Shown: positions 1 through 6,291 of the stretch, piece by piece
Position numbering within the stretch: position 1 is the first letter of the stretch
Layout: each line of letters opens with the position of its first letter
Source: an uncultured Actinomycetes bacterium
GTDB taxonomy: Bacteria; Actinomycetota; Actinomycetes; S36-B12
Direction: 5' to 3'
DNA length: 7,059 nucleotides
Assembly (NCBI GenBank): GCA_903918595.1
Contig: CAIXFB010000060.1
Location: 1 to 7,059 of the forward strand
Translations under genes and position numbers: made by a program
The notes under the pieces: model-generated
What the model saw: only the letters and a program-made list of their open reading frames with translations
What the model was told of the DNA's origin: nothing
Databases searched by the model: none

Positions 1-2
1 CA

Positions 3-935
3 CTGCGATGGTCCGTGGTGGTCTCATCTCCCAAGGGTGAAGCGGGAGATCAATGGGGCGACACCTGGTTCGCGCGTGATCTCGTCGATGCGTTGCAACG
101 GCAAGGTCAAGAAGCAAGCGTGGTGTTCCGTGGCGGTGCCATGAGTGCCAAGCGTTCGGAAGATGATGTGGTGCTTGTGCTGCGCGGGTTGCGCCGAGTT
201 GATCCGCGTGACGTTCCGCAGACGCCTAAATCTGCTGGACCGGTGTGGATGCAATGGGTGATTTCCCATCCTGAATTGGTCGAGGCAGATGAGCCCGCCG
301 CATTTGATGCGACGTTTGCGGCGAGTAACAGTTGGGCTCGGGCTGCTCGTGGTGAATTCGGCGTGCCCATCACTCCGTTATTGCAGGCAACTAATCCGCG
401 CCGGTTCAACCCGGAAGCAGCTGCCCCCGATAGTGGATGGGATGTGTTGTTCGTCGGGTCTACCCGCGGCGAATTTCGCCCCGTTGTGCGCGACGCACTA
501 GCTGCCGGAGTCAACCTCAGCGTATTCGGCGTGGGCTGGTCTGGGCTTATTCCTGAGGAAGTGATCTGCGGGGAGTTCTTGCCCAATCCTGAGTTGCCAG
601 CTGCCTACGCCAGCGCTGGTGTGGTTCTTAATGATCACTGGTCAGACATGGCCGCTGAAGGGTTCTTGTCCAATCGACTCTTTGATGCGGTGGCGAGTGG
701 TGCGCGAGTGCTCTCTGACGAGGCCACTGGGTTATCTGAAGTGTTCGGCGATGCGGTAGTGACATTTGCGAATGCAGATGAGCTCGCCGGAATCTTGCAC
801 TCAGATCGTGATCAAGCGTTTCCTGATCGAGCTCAACGAATATTCGCAGCAAAGCAGGTTGCCCGAGATCACAGTTTTGATGCGCGTGCGGAGGTGCTGG
901 TCAAACGAGCACGTGAACTTCGGAATTCGCGATGA
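3..935 (+). CDS. CgeB-like GT-B glycosyltransferase, 5' end cut by window edge
   Basis: Probably a cytoplasmic sugar transferase of the CgeB / Glyco_trans_1_2 group, a GT-B fold family that uses nucleotide sugars; donor and acceptor are unknown. The frame is open to the left edge, and residues upstream of the first GTG (position 15) continue sensibly (LRWSVVV...), so the true start and perhaps another domain lie outside the window. Numbering from that GTG, a Rossmann-like stretch with GEAGDQWGDTWFA sits at residues 8-20. A second Rossmann half begins at WDVLFVGSTRGEFRP (142-156). The family signature VVLNDHWSDMAAEGFLSNRLFDA spans 203-225, where E215 and N220-R221 would lie at the nucleotide-sugar site, followed by ASGARVLSD. 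There is no signal peptide or membrane segment in the visible part. The stop overlaps the next start by ATGA, so translation is probably coupled to the GT2 gene. The family call is firm; the exact sugar cannot be read from the sequence. Confidence 0.87.
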   Translation: MRWSVVVSSPKGEAGDQWGDTWFARDLVDALQRQGQEASVVFRGGAMSAKRSEDDVVLVLRGLRRVDPRDVPQTPKSAGPVWMQWVISHPELVEADEPAAFDATFAASNSWARAARGEFGVPITPLLQATNPRRFNPEAAAPDSGWDVLFVGSTRGEFRPVVRDALAAGVNLSVFGVGWSGLIPEEVICGEFLPNPELPAAYASAGVVLNDHWSDMAAEGFLSNRLFDAVASGARVLSDEATGLSEVFGDAVVTFANADELAGILHSDRDQAFPDRAQRIFAAKQVARDHSFDARAEVLVKRARELRNSR

Positions 936-3001
936 GTTCCCCGTTCGTCAGCGTGATCCTGATCGGCTTCAACGATGCCGCAAGGCTGCCGCGGGCTATC
1001 GATTCGATTCTTTCCCAAACTCTGCACGATCTGGAGTTGATCATCGTTGATGATGCCTCCACTGACTCAACGCCTCAGGTAATTGCTGAGTACTGCCAAC
1101 GGGATTCGCGGATTCAGTCGCTCCGGTTGCCGGAAAACTCTGGCGGCTGCAGTGCCCCACGCAACGCCGGGCTTGCCGCAGCGCATGGCACATACGTCAT
1201 GTTCGCAGACTCTGACGACGAGTTCGAGACACATGCATGCCTGAATCTGCTCAGTGCTGCAGAGGAGTGGAATGCCGACCTCGTCTGTGGCACCGCTGTC
1301 CGGGTGGTTGGTGAAAAGGGCGAACGGTTGCGCTGGCGCCCGGAGTTGCATAGCGAACGATTGGTCGTCAATTCACTCAATGACTGCACTGATCTGCTCT
1401 ATGACACCATCGCCGTGAACAAGATCTACCGGCGCGACTTTCTCAATAGCAACTCGATTCGATTCCCCGAGGGTGTGCTTTTCGAGGATCAGCCGTTCAC
1501 CCTTGAATGTTTCTTACGGGCCAAGACCATAGGCGTGATCCCGGAAGACGTGTATTACTGGAACGTCACGAAGGCGAGTGCATCAATTACCCAGAGTCGC
1601 CATGAGCGCAGAAATTTAGAGGATCGCCTCACTGTGAATCGCCTGATGGATGAATTGATCGGGGATAACGGTGCGATCAAGGAAGCGAAAGAAGAAAAGT
1701 TTCTTCGGCACGAGGCCTACCTGTACTTGACCACCATCGCTAGTGCGGATGAGCAGACCGCGCGAGAGCTCATGGGGCTCTTGGCGCCCTACGTCGCAGA
1801 GCAATCGGTGGAATCATTCGATGCATTGCGCCCTTTGGTGCGCGTTGCGATGTACGGGCTGCTCACTGATGACCTCAACCTCTTGCGTTCGGCGATGCGA
1901 TTTGAAAACTGGGCGAGTGTGGTTGACACCGTTCTAGTTCGTGATTCGGGTCGCACGTTTTGGCGGGCGCCAGATGACTCAATCCTGATGCACAGGTCAT
2001 CGCGCTACTGGCTTGATGTCACCTCGCTGCAATTACTGGGCATTCCATTCTCGCAACGCCGTTACCTGCACCTGGTCCAGCGGATGGAGCCAACTTCAGC
2101 CGGTGTGGAAGTGGAAATCACCACCGTTGATTATGCAGATGATCTGAACAACCTCCACGAAGCCAGTTTGGTGTTGTCCGCCTCGAAAGGCCGGCGGTGG
2201 GAAATGAAGTTGCGGCGCGTGTCCGAGATAGGTGGCGTCATCACCTGGCATGGTTCTGGGCATCTGCGCAGCTCGCATGTCTTGCGCTCGGAACTTGGTG
2301 GTTCGGTCGGCATTTCGATCTCACTCAACGACGTCGAGAACCTGACTGCTGTTCGAGCCGTCTCGCCTATCGGCGTTCAGGTTGGCCATGTCGATGAGAT
2401 CTGGGGCGGATCTGAAGCAATTGATTTTTCATCCGCTGATCGGGCTGGGATCTCGTGGCACGCCTCTGGTCGGACCCGATCCTTGGGCTCAGCGATCCGG
2501 AGACTCCGCGATCGATCCCACCACACCCGGCAATCGCCAGAGCGCATGGAGCTCCCTATCGAACGCGCAGCCGTGGTCTTAGCGATGGAGCCACGTGTTG
2601 GCGTTGGTTCCGCTTCACCGCCGAGTGTTGATCTCGCTGCCTGGATAGATGCCCTGGGGGATCGGACCTACCTCTTGGTTGTGCAGAACTCTGCTGATCC
2701 GAACTCTGCTGATCCGATCGTGGTCCCCACCCGGATGCGTGGCTGCGTGCGATCCATTTCACGAGACCAATATGACGAACTCATCGCGCGTGAAGGTGCG
2801 ATTGCTGTGGTGTGTGGCGATGACATGGATGCTCTCAAACGCGCGCATGCATTCAAGATTCCAATTCTGAAATATCGGCCTGACCGTGGTGCACTCGAGT
2901 ATGCCCTCACTTCAATGGATGTAGCGGAGTACTCGCGCACCATGGATCAGTTGGTCGCTCAGGCTGAAACGGTTCTCGTAGCGAAGGTCCAGCGCTCATG
3001 A
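932..3001 (+). CDS. GT2 family glycosyltransferase with long C-terminal extension
   Basis: A 689-residue inverting GT-A glycosyltransferase (GT2) fused to about 450 residues of less certain nature. The catalytic domain is clear at residues 5-220: SVILIGFND (7-15), VDDASTD (39-45) for the nucleotide, the metal-binding DSDD (93-96) after GGCSAPRNAGLAAA, and FEDQPF (184-189) holding the likely catalytic base. Residues 225-340 look helical. Residues 345-540 look rich in beta strands and may be an accessory sandwich domain like those of teichoic-acid glycosyltransferases. Residues 545-680 look alpha/beta and loosely recall the C-terminal half of TagF-type enzymes, but without their catalytic motifs. 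A 15-base tandem duplication encodes NSADPNSADP (586-595). The ATG lies in ATGA with the previous stop, with no strong ribosome site, suggesting coupled translation. Typical stand-alone GT2 enzymes have 250-350 residues, so this one is about twice the usual length. Acceptor and sugar are unknown. Confidence 0.9.
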   Translation: MSSPFVSVILIGFNDAARLPRAIDSILSQTLHDLELIIVDDASTDSTPQVIAEYCQRDSRIQSLRLPENSGGCSAPRNAGLAAAHGTYVMFADSDDEFETHACLNLLSAAEEWNADLVCGTAVRVVGEKGERLRWRPELHSERLVVNSLNDCTDLLYDTIAVNKIYRRDFLNSNSIRFPEGVLFEDQPFTLECFLRAKTIGVIPEDVYYWNVTKASASITQSRHERRNLEDRLTVNRLMDELIGDNGAIKEAKEEKFLRHEAYLYLTTIASADEQTARELMGLLAPYVAEQSVESFDALRPLVRVAMYGLLTDDLNLLRSAMRFENWASVVDTVLVRDSGRTFWRAPDDSILMHRSSRYWLDVTSLQLLGIPFSQRRYLHLVQRMEPTSAGVEVEITTVDYADDLNNLHEASLVLSASKGRRWEMKLRRVSEIGGVITWHGSGHLRSSHVLRSELGGSVGISISLNDVENLTAVRAVSPIGVQVGHVDEIWGGSEAIDFSSADRAGISWHASGRTRSLGSAIRRLRDRSHHTRQSPERMELPIERAAVVLAMEPRVGVGSASPPSVDLAAWIDALGDRTYLLVVQNSADPNSADPIVVPTRMRGCVRSISRDQYDELIAREGAIAVVCGDDMDALKRAHAFKIPILKYRPDRGALEYALTSMDVAEYSRTMDQLVAQAETVLVAKVQRS
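2686..2716 (+). repeat. Two-copy 15-base in-frame tandem repeat
   Basis: The unit GAACTCTGCTGATCC occurs at 2686-2700 and again, identical, at 2701-2715; the match also holds for the shifted unit ending at 2716. It adds exactly five codons (NSADP, NSADP) to the GT2 protein near residues 586-595, in what looks like a loop after a buried strand (TYLLVVQ). Because the copies are identical at the nucleotide level, the duplication is probably recent, by slippage or unequal recombination. Confidence 0.9.
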
Positions 3002-4104
3002 GCCATCAGCGGATCGTGTTGATGGCCAACAACATTGATGAGGTTGGCGGTGCCCAGCGGGTGGTGCACGTACTGGCTCAAGGGTTTGCGGAGCGCGGCT
3101 TTGACGTTGAGTTGATTGGCGTGACCCCGCAGCCACCGGCGCACGAGTATCACGAAGCACCGGCCTATCGTCGTCGAGTCCTGATGAGCGAGGTGTGGCC
3201 CGCAGGGGATTCGAGTGCAGCGGTCAAGGAGCTGCGGAGTCGGTTACGCACTGAAGCGCGCGCAAAACTTGCTGAAGCCCTCGCGAGTGGGCCGTCGGGC
3301 GTGCTCATCACTGCACAGGTCTGGGCAATGGAAATTGCATCCGGGATCGATCTGACCGGCTGGCGAACCATCGGGCAGTACCACGGCGCGTTCGCAGCAG
3401 CGGCGCAAGGACGCGACCTGCGCCGAGTGCTTGAGGCGTACTCGCCATGCGATGCATCTGTATTCCTCACCCCTGTCGATGCGCAGGCGTGGCAGCAGGC
3501 CGGACTCAACAACACTGTGGCCCTGCCCAACCCACTCGCCTGGTGGCCTGACCATCCCGTAGCAGCTACTTCTCGAACTGTCGGGTGCGTCAGCCGGTTC
3601 TCTGAAGAAAAGGGAGTGCAGGATCTCCTTGAAGCGTGGTCATTGATTGTTGACGAGGTGCCCACTTGGGAGTTGCTCCTGGTGGGAAATGGGCCCCAAG
3701 AGTCTTCGATCCGCGAACGAGCAGCGGCGTTGCGTGGTGTGCGGATGATGGCACCGGTTGCCGATGTCTCGTCGGTCTTCTCCGAACTGGGCGTTTTTGT
3801 GCTGCCATCTCGAACAGAAGGACTGCCGTTGGCCCTGATGGAAGCCATGGCAAGTGGTGTGCCGTCGGTTGCAACCGACTGTTCGAGTGGCGTGCGTTTG
3901 CTCGCGGGAGGTGATTTGAATCCGGCTGTGGAGCTGGTTCCGCGTGGCGATATTCCCGATTTGGCCTCAGCGATTCGTTTCTTGATCGAAGACGAGCAGC
4001 GTCGAGAGCAATTGGCGAGGAATGCCCGCGAACGGGCTCAAGAATTCACCTTGGATCGAATTGTTGATCAGTGGGAGCGACTCTTCTCCCGCATTGACCG
4101 TTAA
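2998..4104 (+). CDS. GT4 family glycosyltransferase (group 1, GT-B)
   Basis: A 368-residue retaining glycosyltransferase of the GT4 type, a normal length for the family and without a signal peptide; it should act on a nucleotide sugar at the cytoplasmic membrane face. The N-terminal acceptor domain opens with IVLMANNIDEVGGAQRVV, whose GGAQR (17-21) is the usual glycine-rich loop. The C-terminal donor domain begins around residue 193 with GCVSRFSEEKGVQDLLEAW, where R200 and K205 match the phosphate-binding residues of the family. LVGNGP (228-233) and the E-x7-E motif E274-GLPLALM-E282 follow, then ASGVPSVATD. The ATG overlaps the GT2 stop in ATGA; a GAAGG at 2983-2987 lies 10 bases upstream and may help initiation. 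It is the last gene of the plus-strand operon. Similar enzymes decorate teichoic acids or build capsules, but the sugar cannot be told from motifs. Confidence 0.92.
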   Translation: MSHQRIVLMANNIDEVGGAQRVVHVLAQGFAERGFDVELIGVTPQPPAHEYHEAPAYRRRVLMSEVWPAGDSSAAVKELRSRLRTEARAKLAEALASGPSGVLITAQVWAMEIASGIDLTGWRTIGQYHGAFAAAAQGRDLRRVLEAYSPCDASVFLTPVDAQAWQQAGLNNTVALPNPLAWWPDHPVAATSRTVGCVSRFSEEKGVQDLLEAWSLIVDEVPTWELLLVGNGPQESSIRERAAALRGVRMMAPVADVSSVFSELGVFVLPSRTEGLPLALMEAMASGVPSVATDCSSGVRLLAGGDLNPAVELVPRGDIPDLASAIRFLIEDEQRREQLARNARERAQEFTLDRIVDQWERLFSRIDR

Positions 4105-4222
4105 TCCGCCCCGCTAATCTCCCACTCGCCGCCATCGAGGTTGGAGCCTCAAATGACGGTGAAATCGCGGATCAGTCACCCCGGAACCGCCATATGAGGC
4201 TCGAACTTAGACAGAGGTCGGA
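4105..4222. other. Convergent intergenic region
   Basis: This is the 118-base gap between the stops of the GT4 gene (plus) and the nucleotidyltransferase gene (minus). No coding potential or promoter is evident. Its only clear structure is the inverted repeat listed separately, placed where both convergent operons would need to end. Confidence 0.7.
4144..4202. terminator. Imperfect inverted repeat, candidate bidirectional terminator
   Basis: GAGCCTCA (4144-4151) is the exact reverse complement of TGAGGCTC (4195-4202). Pairing resumes inward after a mismatch (ATG 4153-4155 with CAT 4191-4193) and after a second mismatch (CGGT 4157-4160 with ACCG 4186-4189), leaving a loop of about 25 bases. 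In the minus-strand transcript the second mismatch becomes a U-G wobble, so the structure is a little stronger there. An alternative inner pairing GGTGA (4158-4162) with TCACC (4176-4180) competes with the inner stem. No T-run follows on either strand, so it is not a textbook intrinsic terminator. U-poor hairpins between convergent genes are proposed terminators in actinobacteria. It could also be a dispersed palindromic repeat. Confidence 0.5.
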
Positions 4223-4915
4223 TTACAGGTGCGCGTTAGCCCGCGAGAGGTCCTCTTCGAAGTCAACTTCCACGGCAAACAGGTCAGAGATGTCAACGGG
4301 GGTAACGGCGAGGCCGGCATTGTCGATGGCAAGTTCGATTCCGCGCTCGAAGTAATCGGAGTCAGCGCAGGCAGCGAGCCAAGTGATCAAGGTTTCCTTG
4401 TCTTGCGATGCGACGTAGTTGATACCTACGGCTTCACCGAGTGCGTTCTCAACCTGCTTCGAGAGCAGGGCAACGTTGCCAGCTGCGTCGACGGTGTATT
4501 TCACTTCTTCTTCACCAACAACGGCGGTATTGACGCAGATGAATGATTGATTGGCTTCCATGAGCGGGCGCACTCGTTCGAGGAGGGCGGGGTCAAACAC
4601 GACGTCGCCGTTCATCCAGAGCACGCCGCCATCTCCCGACAGTTGGAGCGCTTTGAGCAGTGACCTGTTGGTGTTGGTTTGGTCGTATGCCTCGTTGTAG
4701 ACGTAGGAAACGTTGGGGAAAGCCTCGAGGATCAGCTCAAGCTTGAAGCCGACAACTGTGGTGACGCGCAGATCGGAGCCAAATGTGGCCTGCATGTTGT
4801 CCATTTGCTGGGCCATGATGGTGCGCCCATCAGCGAGTGGGGTCAACGGCTTTGGCCATGGCTTACCAAGGCGAGTGCCCATTCCAGCTGCGAGAATGAC
4901 GGCATTGACGCTCAT
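4223..4915 (-). CDS. MobA/LicC-type nucleotidyltransferase (probable CTP:alcohol-phosphate cytidylyltransferase)
   Basis: A 230-residue NTP transferase, probably cytoplasmic, of the size of phosphocholine-type cytidylyltransferases. It should join a nucleotide, most likely CMP, to a phosphorylated small alcohol and release pyrophosphate. AVILAAGMGTRLG (5-17) is the pyrophosphorylase loop and PKPLTPL (21-27) carries the conserved lysine. YNEAYDQTNTNRSL (73-86) matches the N...TN..SL element of LicC-like enzymes. NGD (102-104) and EVDFEEDL (216-223) provide the two metal-binding sites. It overlaps the upstream TagF-like gene by ATGA on the same strand and has a strong ribosome site, AAAGGAG, five bases before the ATG (complement of 4921-4927). 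The pairing suggests that it supplies the CDP-linked substrate of that transferase. It is not related to TagD, which has a different fold. A hexose-1-phosphate nucleotidyltransferase is a less likely alternative given the short length. The substrate is inferred from context. Confidence 0.85.
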   Translation of the reverse strand: MSVNAVILAAGMGTRLGKPWPKPLTPLADGRTIMAQQMDNMQATFGSDLRVTTVVGFKLELILEAFPNVSYVYNEAYDQTNTNRSLLKALQLSGDGGVLWMNGDVVFDPALLERVRPLMEANQSFICVNTAVVGEEEVKYTVDAAGNVALLSKQVENALGEAVGINYVASQDKETLITWLAACADSDYFERGIELAIDNAGLAVTPVDISDLFAVEVDFEEDLSRANAHL

Positions 4916-6207
4916 GCGGGCTCCTTTGGCTGCTGCTCATTCTTGAGGTTTTGCACAACGCGGATCCGACTCAAGTTTCCAATCGCTGAGTCGTGCTCAT
5001 GCATGGCAGTGGTGAGTTCTTGCCAGAACCGCTCGGTGCTAGCTCCGGGAGCAATGCCATCGAAGTAGAAATCGCGCATGGCATGGCGTTGATCGCGGTT
5101 GGGATCGTTCCCAATGAGTTGCGCAAGATCAGCGCCCAGGGTTGCCACGTTGTTCTGATCGAGAACGTGCACAGCGGCGGCGAGGGGCGCATCCGAGAGC
5201 AGCAGATCGCGTTCGGTGCGGCGATCGCACAGCACGATGGGCGCATCGGGACGCAGATACAAATGATCGAGGGTCACACTCGAGACATCAGCGATCATGA
5301 GGTCAGTTCCTCGGATCACCCCAAGAACGTTTCCCTTGATCATCACCGCGTGACCTGCCTCCGGATTTGCTGCAGCAGCGGCCTTGATCATTCGAACAAT
5401 TTCCGAATGAGCGGCCCGCACACCGGCATCATCGGAGGAGGGAACGCGGGGGTGGGGCTTGTAGATCACACGGGCACCTGGCTGGGCCAGCGCTGCGGTG
5501 ATGATCGAAACACCATAGAGATCAAGGGAGGTGTAGTTGTTGGCGTCGTCTTCGCCTTCCCAGGTGGGGGCGTAGGTGATTGTGGGCCCATCGTGAGCGC
5601 CGAGCGGATTGACGACTTCAAGATCAAGTTGCGGACGCCCCACACGAACTAGGTGACTGGGATCGAACCATGCGAGTGCTGCTTGATGGCGCCGGATCGC
5701 AGCCTCGCCGGCAACGAAAACTTTGTCGTAGGCCTTGGCCTGATTGCTGACCATGCAGATTTTGTCTGACTCACCGTGATTCACATGGATGTGGACAGCC
5801 TGCTGAAAGGCCAGGGATTGGAAATTGGTCCAGCCATTATTGACGTAAATGACGGCGTGGAAGTTCGCTCGGTCGTACATCGCCATCAGCACTTCATATC
5901 GAGGAACCAGCAAGATCTTCAGCGGAGTTGTGCCAAGGAGTGCATCGTAGGTTTCCACATGACGCACTGCGATCACGGTTGTGATGTCGGTGCGCGCCTC
6001 GAAAATCGGCAGCCATTGGGCGAGTTGATAGAGCTTGCTGGGCTGATCGGCAAAGTAGAGGCAGACATCAGCCTGCGGCACATCGCTGAGTTCAAATCCT
6101 TCAGGCTCGGCGGCGCCGAAATCCCTGAGTCGGTTTGCGACACCTCGGGCAAACCACTTTGACCGTCGCGTCAGCCACGACTCACGCGAGGGCGCGTTAG
6201 CGGGCAC
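4912..6207 (-). CDS. CDP-glycerol glycerophosphotransferase family protein (TagB/TagF-like)
   Basis: Transfers a phospho-polyol, typically glycerol phosphate from CDP-glycerol, onto a lipid-linked acceptor or growing teichoic-acid chain at the inner membrane face. With a GTG start at 6207 the protein has 431 residues, close to single-domain TagB/TagF enzymes. The basic amphipathic stretch WLTRRSKWFARGVANRLRDF (11-30) suits peripheral membrane binding. Family motifs appear in order: HVNHGESDK (141-149, the HG...K signature with one essential histidine), TYAPTWEG (211-218), YKPHP (249-253, second essential histidine), and DVSSV (307-311). The frame stays open upstream to a TTG at 6339, but those 44 extra residues show no family character and would run back-to-back through the exporter gene, so GTG 6207 is preferred. 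An AAGGA about 12 bases upstream of it is a weak ribosome site. Polymerase or primase activity cannot be distinguished, and the polyol may not be glycerol. Confidence 0.9.
   Translation of the reverse strand: MPANAPSRESWLTRRSKWFARGVANRLRDFGAAEPEGFELSDVPQADVCLYFADQPSKLYQLAQWLPIFEARTDITTVIAVRHVETYDALLGTTPLKILLVPRYEVLMAMYDRANFHAVIYVNNGWTNFQSLAFQQAVHIHVNHGESDKICMVSNQAKAYDKVFVAGEAAIRRHQAALAWFDPSHLVRVGRPQLDLEVVNPLGAHDGPTITYAPTWEGEDDANNYTSLDLYGVSIITAALAQPGARVIYKPHPRVPSSDDAGVRAAHSEIVRMIKAAAAANPEAGHAVMIKGNVLGVIRGTDLMIADVSSVTLDHLYLRPDAPIVLCDRRTERDLLLSDAPLAAAVHVLDQNNVATLGADLAQLIGNDPNRDQRHAMRDFYFDGIAPGASTERFWQELTTAMHEHDSAIGNLSRIRVVQNLKNEQQPKEPA
4921..4927 (-). promoter_or_regulatory. Strong Shine-Dalgarno for the nucleotidyltransferase
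   Basis: Read on the minus strand, AAAGGAG stands five bases before the ATG at 4915-4913, inside the last codons of the TagF-like gene. It fixes this start and allows independent initiation besides coupling through the ATGA overlap. Confidence 0.8.
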
Positions 6208-6291
6208 GTTGCGGTCCGATCCTTCAGTAATCGCTGCACGGAGTTCGTGGCAACAAGGGTGGAGTTGTGCAGGTGCCCTATCGTAAACCGC
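6208..6291. promoter_or_regulatory. Divergent promoter region with a symmetric -10-like element
   Basis: This gap separates the TagF-like gene (leftward) from the exporter permease (rightward). At 6279-6285 the heptamer TATCGTA gives a TAnnnT-type -10 on both strands: TATCGT rightward (6279-6284) and TACGAT leftward (6285-6280). Rightward transcription would begin about seven bases on, at or next to the GTG at 6292, giving a leaderless message; leftward transcription would give a 5' leader of about 65 bases. No good -35 hexamer was found on either strand. An imperfect direct repeat (GGAGTTCGTG at 6240-6249, GGAGTTGTG at 6261-6269) lies nearby. All of this is motif reading only. Confidence 0.35.

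Noticed and set aside
8..34. ATG at position 8 as a possible start of the first gene
   Set aside because: It is in a different frame from the glycosyltransferase and meets a stop after ten codons. The glycosyltransferase frame is open to the left edge.
107..586. Open frame of 159 codons on the minus strand under the CgeB-like gene
   Set aside because: No family motifs, low-complexity Ser/Thr/Arg/Asn content, and full overlap with a supported gene.
3165..3848. Open frame of 227 codons on the minus strand, antisense to the GT4 gene
   Set aside because: It lies wholly within a gene with clear GT4 motifs; its product is rich in Arg, Ser, Thr and Ala with no recognisable domain, as expected from antisense reading of GC-rich coding DNA.
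4229..4546. Plus-strand open frame of 105 codons opposite the nucleotidyltransferase
   Set aside because: It is antisense to a gene with complete nucleotidyltransferase motifs and a strong ribosome site; no support of its own.
4993..5652. Open frame of 219 codons on the plus strand, antisense to the TagF-like gene
   Set aside because: It is opposite the HGESDK/YAPTW/YKPHP-bearing enzyme and shows no domain of its own; the glycine-rich stretches come from the complementary frame.
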